A stretch of DNA of 64,000 nucleotides from Microbacterium maritypicum (lineage in GTDB: Bacteria > Actinomycetota > Actinomycetes > Actinomycetales > Microbacteriaceae). Both the position numbers and the translations under genes were made by a program. The notes below the pieces were generated by a model. The model saw only the letters and a program-made list of their open reading frames with translations. It was not told the DNA's origin and did not search any database. The stretch lies in contig NZ_CP168030.1 of assembly GCF_041529975.1 (NCBI RefSeq), positions 3,410,001 to 3,474,000 on the forward strand. Direction: 5' to 3'. This document shows, piece after piece, positions 16,030 through 24,494 of this stretch (positions within the stretch are counted from its first letter, which is position 1; each line of letters opens with the position of its first letter).

Positions 16030-17433
16030 GTGACGGTGAAGTCGGAACGAGAACGGCACGAGCGCGTGGTGGTGGCCCTGCTCGCCGCCTGCGGAATGCT
16101 GACGTCGCTCCAGTTCACGCTCATCGTCCCTCTCCTCCCGCTGGTCCCCGAGCTGCTCGACACCACGGCGGCCGACGCCTCCTGGCTGATCACGGTCACC
16201 CTCCTCGCCGGGGTGGTCGGCACCCCGGTCGTCACCCGGCTCGCTGACATGCACGGCCGCCGCCTCCTCCTGCTGGTGTCGATGGGGCTGCTCGTCATCG
16301 GCTCCGTGATCGCCGCCGTGATCCCCGGGTTCACGGCCGTGCTGATCGGCCGCGCACTCCAGGGTTTCGGCACCGCGGTGGTCCCGATCGGCATCGGCCT
16401 TCTGAGCGCTCTCGTCTCGCGTCGGCGGGCCGTCCTCGGCATCGCCCTCATGAGCGGCACGCTCGGCATGGGCTCCGCCCTCGGGCTGGTCCTCGCGGGG
16501 CCGCTGCTCGAGTGGGGAGGTCTGCCGACCGTCTTCTGGTGCTCGGCGGTCGTCGGCGCCCTGTTCTGCGTCCTGATCCGGGTGCGCATCCCCGAGGCGC
16601 CCACCGGCCCGAGTCGCGCCTTCGACCTCATCGGCGCGGTGCTGCTCACCCTCGGTCTCACCGCGCTGCTGCTGGCGATCTCCCGGGGACAGTATTGGGG
16701 GTGGGCGAGCCCGCTCACCCTGGGGCTCGGACTGCTCGCGGTCGCGACTCTCGTGCTCTGGATGGTGTGGGAGCGGCGACATCCGGCCCCTCTGATCGAC
16801 GTGCGCACCGCCATGCGCGCCCCGATCCTGCCCATCAACATCGCCTCGTTCTTCGCCACGTTCGGGATGTACGCCAACCACCTGCTCACGACGCAGGAGG
16901 CCCTCGCGCCGACATCCACGGGCTATGGACTCGATGTCGCCACGGCCGCGGCCGGGCTGTTCCTCCTGCCGTCCGCTCTGACGATGATCGCGCTCGCCCC
17001 TCTCGCAGCGCGCGTCATCACGCGCTTCGGCGGTCAACGCGCACTCCTGCTCGGATCGGCGATGATGGCGTTCGCCTTCCTGTTCCGAGTGCTCTTCCAC
17101 GGCGGCGCCCTGCCCGTCCTCATCGGGTCCGCCCTGGTGGGCGCGGGTGTCGCCTTCGCGTTCGCCGCGATGCCGTCGCTGATCACCGCCTCGGTGCCCT
17201 CCGACGAGGTGGCTACGGCGAACGGTGTCAACTCCGTCATCCGCACCCTCTCCGGCGCCGTCGCCGCCGCGCTCTTCGCGTTCGTGATCGCCGCACTCCC
17301 GTCGACCGCCGATCCCGCCTTCCTCTCCGAGCGGGCGCTGCAGCTGTCGCTCGGCTTCGCCGCTGCGTGCGGCGTGGTCACCGCGGTGCTCGCCGCCTTC
17401 CTCCGCCTGCCCCATTCCAAGGAGCCCGCATGA
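16030..17433 (+). CDS. MFS transporter, DHA2 (EmrB/QacA) type
   Basis: A 467-residue membrane protein with about 13-14 hydrophobic segments. It shows the MFS loop motif LADMHGRRLLLLVSM between helices 2 and 3 and the antiporter-like motif C region GTLGMGSALGLVLAGPLL. DHA2 proteins export hydrophobic or toxic compounds with protons. In this operon it may expel toxic terpenoid-like substrates or intermediates, or take up substrate. GTG 16030 has a weak purine stretch upstream; a GTG two codons later is an alternative. It overlaps the OYE gene by ATGA. Confidence 0.9.
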   Translation: MTVKSERERHERVVVALLAACGMLTSLQFTLIVPLLPLVPELLDTTAADASWLITVTLLAGVVGTPVVTRLADMHGRRLLLLVSMGLLVIGSVIAAVIPGFTAVLIGRALQGFGTAVVPIGIGLLSALVSRRRAVLGIALMSGTLGMGSALGLVLAGPLLEWGGLPTVFWCSAVVGALFCVLIRVRIPEAPTGPSRAFDLIGAVLLTLGLTALLLAISRGQYWGWASPLTLGLGLLAVATLVLWMVWERRHPAPLIDVRTAMRAPILPINIASFFATFGMYANHLLTTQEALAPTSTGYGLDVATAAAGLFLLPSALTMIALAPLAARVITRFGGQRALLLGSAMMAFAFLFRVLFHGGALPVLIGSALVGAGVAFAFAAMPSLITASVPSDEVATANGVNSVIRTLSGAVAAALFAFVIAALPSTADPAFLSERALQLSLGFAAACGVVTAVLAAFLRLPHSKEPA

Positions 17434-18590
17434 GCCTCTTCTCTCCGCTGACCCTGCGCGATGTGACCCTGCCGAACCGCGTGGGCATCTCACCGATGTG
17501 CATGTACGCCTCGCGTGACGGACTGGTCGCCGACTTCCACGTCGCGCACCTCGGCCGCTTCGCTCTCGGCGGTGCAGGGCTCGTCATCGCCGAGGCGACG
17601 GCCGTGCACCCGCACGGCCGCATCTCGCCGTTCGACACCGGGCTGTGGAGCGACGAGCAGATCCCCGGATGGCGACGGGTCACCGCGCTCGTGGCCGCGT
17701 CGGGATCGGTGCCGGGCGTGCAGCTCGGGCACGCCGGACGCCGCGCCGCCGTCCGGGAGCCCTGGCGCGCGGGCGCTCCGCTCGACGACGAGGATGCGTC
17801 GGCCGGATTCGGCCCCTGGCCCCTCGTCGCCCCGAGCGCCCTGTCCGCCGGCCCGGGTCATGCCGTCCCCGCCGCGCTCACCACGGCGCAGATCGCCCGG
17901 TCCGTGCAGGATTGGCACGACGCGGCCGCCCGCGCGGTGGCTGCCGGGTTCCGCTTCGTCGAGCTCCACGGCGCGCACGGCTACCTCCTGCACTCCTTCC
18001 TCTCCCCCGTGTCGAACCGGCGCACCGACCACTACGGCGGCAGCCCCGAGAACCGTCTGCGCTATCCGCTCGAGGTCGTCGCCGCAGTCCGCGACGCGAT
18101 CGGCGGCGGCGTCCCCCTCTCGTTCCGCATCTCGTCGGTCGACGGAGCCGAGGGCGGGCTGGGCATCGACGAGACGGTCGAGGTGGCGCGTCGACTCGCC
18201 ACCGCGGGCGTCGACGTGATCGACACCTCCTCGGGTGGGATCACCACCGACCGCACGGTCGACACCCGCATCCGTCGGGGCTTCGCCTTCCACGCCGACT
18301 TCTCACACCGCATCCGCGACGAGGTCGGTGTGCGCACGGCGACCGTCGGGCTCGTCGTCGACCCGGAACAGGCCGCCCGCCTCATCCACGACGGCGACTC
18401 CGACCTGGTGCTCCTCGGGCGACAGGCGCTCGACGACCCGAACTGGCCGCACCACGCCCGCATCGCCCTGGGTGACGACACACACGAGTCCTGGGACGTG
18501 CGCTTCGGCAGCGCCCTCGGCCCCCGAGCCCGCACGCTCGCGCGCCTCGCCGCGGCAGGCGAGACCCCCCTCAGCCGCTTCGAGCGCTGA
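17430..18590 (+). CDS. NADH:flavin oxidoreductase / old yellow enzyme, YqjM type
   Basis: A 386-residue FMN TIM-barrel ene-reductase. PNRVGISPMCMYAS carries Cys24, the redox-tuning cysteine of the YqjM class. ELHGAHGYLLHSFLSP holds His180 and His183, which bind the substrate carbonyl, and NRRTDHYGGSPENRLRYPLEV is the family signature. It reduces the C=C bond of alpha,beta-unsaturated ketones or aldehydes with NAD(P)H. Located with a BVMO, hydrolase and SDRs, it fits the enone-to-ketone step of a cyclic terpenoid route (for example carvone to dihydrocarvone). It is coupled by ATGA to the MFS gene. Confidence 0.92.
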   Translation: MSLFSPLTLRDVTLPNRVGISPMCMYASRDGLVADFHVAHLGRFALGGAGLVIAEATAVHPHGRISPFDTGLWSDEQIPGWRRVTALVAASGSVPGVQLGHAGRRAAVREPWRAGAPLDDEDASAGFGPWPLVAPSALSAGPGHAVPAALTTAQIARSVQDWHDAAARAVAAGFRFVELHGAHGYLLHSFLSPVSNRRTDHYGGSPENRLRYPLEVVAAVRDAIGGGVPLSFRISSVDGAEGGLGIDETVEVARRLATAGVDVIDTSSGGITTDRTVDTRIRRGFAFHADFSHRIRDEVGVRTATVGLVVDPEQAARLIHDGDSDLVLLGRQALDDPNWPHHARIALGDDTHESWDVRFGSALGPRARTLARLAAAGETPLSRFER

Positions 18591-18600
18591 CCCGGACACC

Positions 18601-19050
18601 TCAGCGGGCCAGCAGCTCCCGGGCGGCTCCGTCTCCGTCGAGCAGACGGTTGCGACGGCGCTGCACCCGCCATCCATCGGCCGTGCGGCGCAGCTCCCAA
18701 CGGTTCGCGCTGACCCGTTCGCCGATCCAGCGCTCGCCCTCGCGCAGCATCACGACCGAGTGCGTCACCGCCACGGCGTCGTCGCCGTCGATCTCGATGC
18801 GCGGCGCGGAGACGATGTGCGCGCACCCGCGGCGCATGTACTCCACGTGCGTCGGGATCGACACGAGCGAGCGGATGTCGTCGGCCCCGAGCACCGTGTC
18901 ATCGAACTGATAGGTGCCGCCCGGTGCCCACAGCGCCGCGACCGCGTCGGCATCACCGGAATCCGCAGCGGGGCCGTACCGCGCGATGAGATCGGCGATC
19001 TCGGCGCGGTCCTCCAGCACCTGCAGGCGCCGCTCCAGCGCCTCGCTCAC
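18601..19050 (-). CDS. nuclear transport factor 2 / SnoaL-like protein
   Basis: The fourth NTF2-like protein of the island, 149 residues. It begins with a helix ALERRLQVLEDRAEIADLIARYGPAADSGDADAV, followed by ALWAPGGTYQFDD and the strands HIVSAPRIEIDGDDAVAVTHSVVML and RWELRRTADGWRVQRRRNRL. This order is the same as in the protein at 3882-4367, so the two may be paralogues. The GTG start overlaps the stop of the upstream gene (GTGA); longer readings of the frame lie inside that gene. Role unknown. Confidence 0.77.
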   Translation of the reverse strand: MSEALERRLQVLEDRAEIADLIARYGPAADSGDADAVAALWAPGGTYQFDDTVLGADDIRSLVSIPTHVEYMRRGCAHIVSAPRIEIDGDDAVAVTHSVVMLREGERWIGERVSANRWELRRTADGWRVQRRRNRLLDGDGAARELLAR

Positions 19051-19793
19051 CAGTCCTGCCAGGGGATGATCGTCTTCACCGGGGTGGACAGCATCCGCTC
19101 CCCCGCCTCGGGGAAGCCGTCCTCGACCGCGCGGAGCCGCGGGGTCACGTCGGCGGGGTCGTCTTCCAGGTACACCAGGCGGATGCGGATGCTCCCGGGC
19201 GGATCCGCCGGCGTCTCGTCGAACGGCAGCGATGAGTGCCGCTGCGGGTGGCTGTACGAGAACGTCCAGGCTCCGGCCACGCCGTCGACGTCGAGCAGAG
19301 CGGGGATGAGCTCGCGGTCCTCGCGACGGTGCGCCTCGTGCGTCTCGCCCCCGTGCGGATCGGTGAACCGGGTCGCGGTGAGGTGGATCCCCCGGTGCGG
19401 ACGGTAGGGCAGCACCTCCGGGTCGACCAGCGCCCGCGCGGCGGCGTACCCCTTGACCGGACGGAAGAACGCCAGCATCGGCCGGTGGATGCCGGGGATC
19501 AGCGGACCGCGCCCCCACTGGAACGACGCCTCGCCGAGGGCGTCCCAGGCTGCGACCGATTCGTCCACGGGATCGCGGAACCAGTACATGGCGACGAAGT
19601 CGACGGCGCCGGAAAGCGACCCGTCGGCGAGCTCGGCGTATTCCGGGCGGACATCCCACCGGTCACCCCAGGCCACGCCGGGGAGCGCGAGGTTCTCCGG
19701 ACGATGGTCGAGCTGATGCCACCGGTTGTAGTCCCCATGCAGCGAGCGGTCGTCGAGGCGGACGAAGGAGAAGAAGGCGAGAGGCGCGAACAC
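19047..19793 (-). CDS. conserved protein of unknown function, possible dimeric alpha/beta-barrel
   Basis: A 248-residue protein I do not recognise by name. The N-terminal pattern FFSFVRLDD...DYNRWHQLDHRPENLALPGV, with a second LTATRF...HEAHRREDRELIPALLDVDGVAGAW half, suggests two ferredoxin-like repeats as in dimeric alpha/beta-barrel (EthD/ABM-like) proteins, with conserved His in NRWHQLDH. GTG 19793 is preferred over TTG 19805: a -35 TTGACA (19823-19828), 17-bp spacer and a weak -10 (19800-19805) would start transcription at about the GTG, giving a leaderless message. Operator F overlaps this promoter and also the TTG codon. It is coupled to the NTF2-like gene downstream. Confidence 0.7.
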   Translation of the reverse strand: MFAPLAFFSFVRLDDRSLHGDYNRWHQLDHRPENLALPGVAWGDRWDVRPEYAELADGSLSGAVDFVAMYWFRDPVDESVAAWDALGEASFQWGRGPLIPGIHRPMLAFFRPVKGYAAARALVDPEVLPYRPHRGIHLTATRFTDPHGGETHEAHRREDRELIPALLDVDGVAGAWTFSYSHPQRHSSLPFDETPADPPGSIRIRLVYLEDDPADVTPRLRAVEDGFPEAGERMLSTPVKTIIPWQDW

Positions 19794-19802
19794 CTTGTCA
19801 GT

Positions 19803-19816
19803 CAAGCGTTTGCTTG
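19803..19816. promoter_or_regulatory. operator-like palindrome F: CAAGC-N4-GCTTG
   Basis: Perfect 5-bp arms around GTTT, followed by GTTAG on the plus strand. It lies in the spacer and over the -10 region of the minus-strand promoter of the 19047-19793 gene, so binding should repress that operon. Confidence 0.6.
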
Positions 19817-19850
19817 GTTAGGTGTCAACACCCTCGTGGAGGAATCCTCC

Positions 19851-21560
19851 TCAGCGCCCCGAGACCTTGCCGAACACCTTCGCGATCGGCGCGAGCACCA
19901 GCGGGCGGGCGGCCACCCAGGCGAGCGCGATCACCACGAGCGAGAGGATGAAGACCCAGAACCCGGTCCAGGTGGCCGCATCCTGCGACGCGAACATGTG
20001 GTTCAGGTTGCGCAGGAATCCGGTGAGCATCACGAGCGCGACGTGGGCGATGATGAACGCCACGAAGTACAGCATGATCGGGAAGTGCAGCGCGCGCGCC
20101 CACTCCACCGGGTACGCCTTGGACAGCTTCTCGGCCTTCTTCGGCCACAGCCCCGACATGCGGAACCCGGTGATCGCCGCCAGCGGCGCCGCGATGAACA
20201 CGGTCACGAAGTACGCGAGCTGCTGCAGGCTGTTGTAGTTGTTCCAGCCGTTCTCGTGCGGCCAGTCGAACGAGACGTACTGCAGGGCCGCTGACAGTGC
20301 GTTCGGGAAGACCTCCCAGCTCGTCGGCACGATCCGCACCCAGTGCCCGGTGACGAACAGCAGCACGACGAAGATCACGCCGTTGACGAGCCACAGGATG
20401 TCGAGCGCCTGGTGGAACCAGAGATTCAGGCTGATCTTGCCCTTCGCGTTTCCGCGCGGCGTCCAGAACACCGTCGGCCGCTTCTCGGTGCGCACCTGCA
20501 GCCCCGAGCGGATGATCAGCACGATCAGGAACATGTTGAAGAAGTGCGCCCAGTTGACCCACGGCGCGAAGCCCGGCTCGACCGCGATCGCCGGCTCGTA
20601 CTCGCCGGGGAACGCCGCGAGGAAGTCCTGCATGAACGGGAAGCTCAGGAGCGCCCGCACGAAGGCGATGGCGGCACCAGCCAGCACCCCGAGTGCCGCG
20701 GCGCCGAACAGGACCGCGATCGCCTGCGGCCAGGTCGGACGCGGGCGACCCGACGACGGAGTCTCGGCGACGTGGCGCGGAGCGCGACCTCTCCAGACCG
20801 TACGAGTCCACGGCAGCGGGGTGTCGAGGTCGGCGAGGACCGGGACGACCAGGGCGGAACCGGCGGCCGGGGCGGCGGGTTCCGGGGCGGCGACAGCCTC
20901 GTTGAGCGAGTCCGCCTCCACCACCCGGTCGTTGAGCGAGGACGGCGAAGCCGACCGAGACGAAACGTCCGCCACCGGGACAGTTCCCGCGGGCGGCCAG
21001 GCCTCCCCTCCCGCGATGCGTGGAAGCCCTCGACGGATGCTGGTGCCAGCAGACATGGAAGGTTCTGTGACTCGGGGCGTTTCGTCTCGCTGCGCTCGCT
21101 CAACGACCGGGGTCGCTCCCGACGCGATGACCGGGGCCGCGGTCGCGCTCGAGTCGGAGACCGAGGCCGTACCGACCGCGGAGCTAGCAGCACGCGCAGC
21201 AGCGGGCTGGCCAGGAAGGGCAACGTCCGCTGGAGGCCACGGCTCGCCACCCGGCACGCGCGGCAGACCGCGACGGATACGCGATCCACCGCTCACCGCG
21301 GCGTCGACAACCGGAGACGCAGCTGCGACAGGGGCGCCTGCCCCTTCCGCCTCGGCGACAGCATCCGTCGTCGCCGCCACGGGGACCGGCTCGGCACCGA
21401 CGTCGGCGACCGGTGCGACCGGTGCGACCGACGATTCCGCCACGGCATCCGACGATGCATCATCCGACACCACCGCATCCGACACCACCGCATCGGCGGG
21501 CGGCCACGGCTCCCCGCCCGGCACGCGCGGCAGACCGCGTCGCAGCATCCGCGTCGCCAT
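19851..21560 (-). CDS. cytochrome b-like membrane protein with N-terminal RRGLPR repeats
   Basis: A 569-residue protein in two parts. Residues 1-270 are Ala/Pro/Ser/Val-rich, probably disordered, and contain three copies of a motif like [16 protein letters not shown] (residues 6-23, 95-112 and 175-192). Residues 278-569 contain six membrane helices with histidines in positions typical of b-type haem ligation ([47 protein letters not shown]), as in cytochrome b561 or hydrogenase/formate dehydrogenase gamma subunits. It starts 2 nt after the etfA stop, so it is the third gene of the etf operon. A role in passing ETF electrons to the membrane is possible but inferred. Confidence 0.82.
   Translation of the reverse strand: MATRMLRRGLPRVPGGEPWPPADAVVSDAVVSDDASSDAVAESSVAPVAPVADVGAEPVPVAATTDAVAEAEGAGAPVAAASPVVDAAVSGGSRIRRGLPRVPGGEPWPPADVALPGQPAAARAASSAVGTASVSDSSATAAPVIASGATPVVERAQRDETPRVTEPSMSAGTSIRRGLPRIAGGEAWPPAGTVPVADVSSRSASPSSLNDRVVEADSLNEAVAAPEPAAPAAGSALVVPVLADLDTPLPWTRTVWRGRAPRHVAETPSSGRPRPTWPQAIAVLFGAAALGVLAGAAIAFVRALLSFPFMQDFLAAFPGEYEPAIAVEPGFAPWVNWAHFFNMFLIVLIIRSGLQVRTEKRPTVFWTPRGNAKGKISLNLWFHQALDILWLVNGVIFVVLLFVTGHWVRIVPTSWEVFPNALSAALQYVSFDWPHENGWNNYNSLQQLAYFVTVFIAAPLAAITGFRMSGLWPKKAEKLSKAYPVEWARALHFPIMLYFVAFIIAHVALVMLTGFLRNLNHMFASQDAATWTGFWVFILSLVVIALAWVAARPLVLAPIAKVFGKVSGR
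20985..21545 (-). repeat. three diverged copies of an RRGLPR...GGEPWPPA coding repeat
   Basis: Copies lie at 21492-21545, 21225-21278 and 20985-21038, each 54 nt and in frame within the cytochrome b-like gene. Copies 1 and 2 share [17 protein letters not shown] exactly; copy 3 reads [17 protein letters not shown]. They are separated by ~213 and ~186 nt of low-complexity Ala/Val/Ser coding sequence. This suggests internal duplication with selection on the motif. Confidence 0.8.
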
Positions 21561-21562
21561 GA

Positions 21563-22534
21563 CTACTTCTTCCGCGCCTCGAGGGCGGCGATCACCTTCG
21601 GGACCACCGCGAACACGTCGCCGACGATGCCGAAGTCGGCGACGTCGAAGATCGGTGCCTCCGGGTCCTTGTTGATCGCGACGATGTTCTTGGAGGTCTG
21701 CATGCCCGCGCGGTGCTGGATCGCACCCGAGATGCCGAGAGCGACATACAGCTGCGGAGACACCGAGACGCCGGTCTGACCGACCTGGTGCGACTGCGGG
21801 ATGTATCCCGCGTCGACGGCGGCTCTGGACGCACCGACGGCAGCGCCGAGCGCATCGGCGAGCTCTTCGACGAGCACGAACTTCTCCTTCGACGCGAGGC
21901 CGCGTCCACCGGAGACGACTCGCGTGGCTCCGCGCAGCTCGGGGCGGGAGGAGGCGACCTCGACAGCCTCGACCGGACCAGCCGTCGCGGCGACCGCGCC
22001 GGACGGGGTGACGTCGAGCACCTCGACCGAGTGCGACGGCACGGCCTCGGCGCGCGCATCCACCGCGCCCTGACGCACCGTGATCACCGGAGTGCCGAAG
22101 GTCGCGGCCGAGTCGACGAGGTATGCCCCGCCGTAGACGGAATGGTGGGCGACGACGCCCTCGTCGTCACGGGAGACGCCCACGGCATCCACCGAGAGGG
22201 CGCTCTTCGTGCGCGCCGCGAAGCGCCCGGCGACATCGCGGCCGGAGATCGAGTTCGAGATCAGCACGGCGTCGGGGCGCACCTGTGCGGCCGCGGCCTG
22301 CAGGGCATCCACGATCGGCACGGTGAGCACGGACGGGTCGCCGTCGGCGGTGAGCACGACCGATGCTCCTGCCGCAGCGGCCTGATCAACCGCGGCCGGG
22401 CTGCCACCGACGATGAGCGCCACGGGCGAGCCGATCGTCGAGGCCGCGCCGATGAGTGCCGCCGTGCTGCTCGCGACATAGCCGGACGGGTCGACGTCGA
22501 TGAGGACGAGGATCGGGTTCTCGGACGAGGTCAT
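21563..22534 (-). CDS. etfA: electron transfer flavoprotein subunit alpha
   Basis: A 323-residue ETF alpha subunit. The C-terminal FAD domain shows [47 protein letters not shown] (here read in parts), with the conserved [25 protein letters not shown] and [11 protein letters not shown]. It holds FAD and passes electrons from acyl-CoA dehydrogenases to a membrane quinone reductase. ATG 22534 follows the etfB stop by 1 nt. A longer reading would lie within etfB. The cytochrome b-like gene follows after 2 nt. Confidence 0.95.
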   Translation of the reverse strand: MTSSENPILVLIDVDPSGYVASSTAALIGAASTIGSPVALIVGGSPAAVDQAAAAGASVVLTADGDPSVLTVPIVDALQAAAAQVRPDAVLISNSISGRDVAGRFAARTKSALSVDAVGVSRDDEGVVAHHSVYGGAYLVDSAATFGTPVITVRQGAVDARAEAVPSHSVEVLDVTPSGAVAATAGPVEAVEVASSRPELRGATRVVSGGRGLASKEKFVLVEELADALGAAVGASRAAVDAGYIPQSHQVGQTGVSVSPQLYVALGISGAIQHRAGMQTSKNIVAINKDPEAPIFDVADFGIVGDVFAVVPKVIAALEARKK

Positions 22535-22535
22535 C

Positions 22536-23312
22536 TCACACCAGCCTGTTCTGCACGAGGTACTCGACGAGCTTGTCGGCCGCGTCGCCTTCATCGGTGA
22601 TCTTCACGCCGGCGGCCCGCGGGGGCTTCTCCGACACGGCGGTCATGATCGTCCGCGGAGCGGCGGACGGATCTGCCGAGACGTCGAGGTCGGCGAGCGA
22701 GAGCACCTCGAGGGGCTTCTTCTTCGCCGCCATGATGCCCTTGAAGTTGGGGAAGCGCGCATCGGGGAGCGCCTCGGTGATCGAGATCACCGAGGGCAGC
22801 GGGGCCGAGACCGGCTGCCCGCCGGCGTCGGCGGCGCGGGTGCCGGAGACCTCGGAGTCGGTGATCTCCACGGAGCTGAGCGCGGTGGCCTGGGCGAATC
22901 CGAGGTGCTCGGCGAGCATCGCCGGGATGACGCCGCCGGAGCCGTCTGTCGACAGGTTGCCGGTGATGACGAGATCCGGCGCACCGCGGCGGATGGCCGC
23001 GGCCAGCACTTCGGCGGTGAGACCGAGGTCGGCGCCGGCGAGCTGTTCGTCGGCGATGTGCACGGCCGATGCGGCGCCGATCGCGAGCGCCCGGCGCACC
23101 GAGGCGGTCGAGCCGGCGGGAGCCATCGACAAGGCGACGACCTCCGTGCCCTCGTTCTTGTCGGCGTAGCTGAGCGCGACCTCGAGCGCCCGCTCGGTGA
23201 TCTCGTCGAGGACGACATCGCCGGCCGCACGATCGGCGAGTCCGGTCTCGAGATTCAGCTTGCGATCGCCATAGGTGTCCGGCACCTCTTTGACCAGGAC
23301 GAAGATCTTCAT
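22536..23312 (-). CDS. etfB: electron transfer flavoprotein subunit beta
   Basis: A 258-residue ETF beta subunit starting MKIFVLVKEVPDTYGD, with DEITERALEVAL, GNLSTDGSGGVIPAMLAEHLG and the C-terminal FPNFKGIMAAKKKP, all typical of the family. With EtfA it accepts electrons from several dehydrogenases, probably including the acyl-CoA dehydrogenase at 26.7-27.9 kb. GAGGAG stands 7 nt before ATG 23312. The 173-nt upstream gap contains the palindrome ATGTATACAT at 23410-23419, which is also found near the prp GntR gene. Confidence 0.95.
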   Translation of the reverse strand: MKIFVLVKEVPDTYGDRKLNLETGLADRAAGDVVLDEITERALEVALSYADKNEGTEVVALSMAPAGSTASVRRALAIGAASAVHIADEQLAGADLGLTAEVLAAAIRRGAPDLVITGNLSTDGSGGVIPAMLAEHLGFAQATALSSVEITDSEVSGTRAADAGGQPVSAPLPSVISITEALPDARFPNFKGIMAAKKKPLEVLSLADLDVSADPSAAPRTIMTAVSEKPPRAAGVKITDEGDAADKLVEYLVQNRLV

Positions 23313-23409
23313 CGAATGCTCCTCACGACAGCCCGAGTCTATCCGCATCGGGCTCTATGTAGCCAAAAACGGAGGTAATCACGGTTCGGAGCCGCCGTTT
23401 CCGCCGACA

Positions 23410-23419
23410 ATGTATACAT
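23410..23419. promoter_or_regulatory. palindrome ATGTATACAT between etfB and marR
   Basis: A perfect 10-bp palindrome in an AT-rich island within GC-rich sequence. GTGTATACAT occurs at 39068-39077, just upstream of the GntR gene of the prp cluster, and CGTATACATT at 39121-39130. GntR-family sites often have this form. It could instead be part of a -10 region. Confidence 0.45.
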
Positions 23420-23485
23420 ACTCCACACTGCGGCGGCCGTGCGCGCCGCGGTCCCCCCATCCTCCCCCGCCGGTACCGTAGAGAC

Positions 23486-24022
23486 GTGACCCGACCCCGC
23501 CCTCTTCCCGTGGACCCGCTCGCCGAAGCCAAGCGGCAGTGGCTCGCTCACGGATGGACGGATGCCGCCGACGGCATGGCCGTCGTCACCTCGGTCATGC
23601 GGGCCCAGCAGCTGCTGCTCGCCCGGGTCGATGCGGCGCTCAAGCCATTCGCCCTCAGCTTCGCCCGGTTCGAGGTGCTGCGCCTGCTGGCGTTCAGCCG
23701 CGCCGGTCGCCTCCCCCTGTCGAGCGTGGTCGCCCGCCTCCAGGTGCACCCGACCACGGTGACCAGTACGGCGGAACGCCTGGTCCGCGACGGGCTCATC
23801 GCCAGGGAGCCGCATCCGCACGACGGACGCGCCGCACTCCTCGCACTCACGGATGCCGGTCGAGAGCTGGTCGAACGCGCCACCCGGGCGCTGAACTCCG
23901 AGGTCTTCGCCGACCCCGGCATGAGCCGCGACGACGCTGCCGAGCTCGTCGCGATCGTCGCGCGACTGCGCAAGGACGCCGGAGACTTCGCCGATCCGCG
24001 TCCGCAGCCCGACGCCCTCTGA
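23486..24022 (+). CDS. MarR family transcriptional regulator
   Basis: A 178-residue winged-helix regulator. Residues ~45-120 form the MarR DNA-binding domain (LSFARFEVLRLLAFSRAGRLPLSSVVARLQVHPTTVTSTAERLVRDGLI, with the wing REPHPHDGRAALLALTDAG). GTG 23486 is preceded by TACCGT 5-6 nt upstream and by no Shine-Dalgarno, so it is probably leaderless. It is divergent from etfB and followed after 1 nt by an SRPBCC protein. The target genes are unknown. Confidence 0.88.
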   Translation: MTRPRPLPVDPLAEAKRQWLAHGWTDAADGMAVVTSVMRAQQLLLARVDAALKPFALSFARFEVLRLLAFSRAGRLPLSSVVARLQVHPTTVTSTAERLVRDGLIAREPHPHDGRAALLALTDAGRELVERATRALNSEVFADPGMSRDDAAELVAIVARLRKDAGDFADPRPQPDAL

Positions 24023-24023
24023 C

Positions 24024-24494
24024 ATGGCACGGTTCACGCTCGAGTCGGTCATCGCGGCCGCTCCTGCCGAAGTGTTCGCCGCATCGCTCGATCCGGAACT
24101 CCACGTGAAGAGCATGGCCCGGTACGGCGAGACGATGATCGAGGCCCCGGCGGGCGGGGTCTTCACCGAGGGATCGACGGCCACGTGGCGGGCGCGTCAC
24201 TTCGGTATCCCCTTCCGCCTGCGGTCGATCGTGTTCGACGTCGATCCCCCACGCGGTTTCTCAGACCGCCAGATCGCCGGCCCGTTCCGCGACTTCCTGC
24301 ACCAGCACCGCTTCGAGGAGCATCCGGCCGGCACGCTCATGCACGACACCGTGACTTTCCATTCGCCGCTGGGGCCGCTCGGCCGCCTGGTCGACGCGAT
24401 GTTCCTGCGCGCGTACATGCGTCGGCTGATCCTGGAGCGCAACGCGATCCTGGCCGCGGAATTCGAGGGACCCGGGCGTACGCTTTCGGCATGA
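24024..24494 (+). CDS. SRPBCC family (START/Bet v1-like) protein
   Basis: A 156-residue protein with the SRPBCC ligand-binding fold pattern: FTLESVIAAAPAEVFAASLDPELHVKSM at the N-terminus, a RSIVFDVDPPRGFSDRQIAGPF strand pair, and a C-terminal helix FLRAYMRRLILERNAILAAEF. Members bind hydrophobic ligands or act as cyclases; many are of unknown function. It starts 1 nt after the MarR stop and overlaps the next gene by ATGA, so the three genes are one operon. Confidence 0.75.
   Translation: MARFTLESVIAAAPAEVFAASLDPELHVKSMARYGETMIEAPAGGVFTEGSTATWRARHFGIPFRLRSIVFDVDPPRGFSDRQIAGPFRDFLHQHRFEEHPAGTLMHDTVTFHSPLGPLGRLVDAMFLRAYMRRLILERNAILAAEFEGPGRTLSA

Noticed and set aside
15928..17493. A 521-codon minus-strand frame opposite the MFS gene
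   Set aside because: Strongly Glu/Gly/Arg/His-biased with no membrane segments or motifs; antisense shadow of the MFS transporter.
407..19793. The catabolic island considered as a recently acquired mobile element
   Set aside because: No integrase, transposase, tRNA-end duplication or GC shift was seen at either edge; codon style matches the surroundings.
20985..21545. Regularly spaced repeats considered as a CRISPR-like array
   Set aside because: Only three diverged copies, in frame inside a gene, with low-complexity coding spacers; no cas genes are near.
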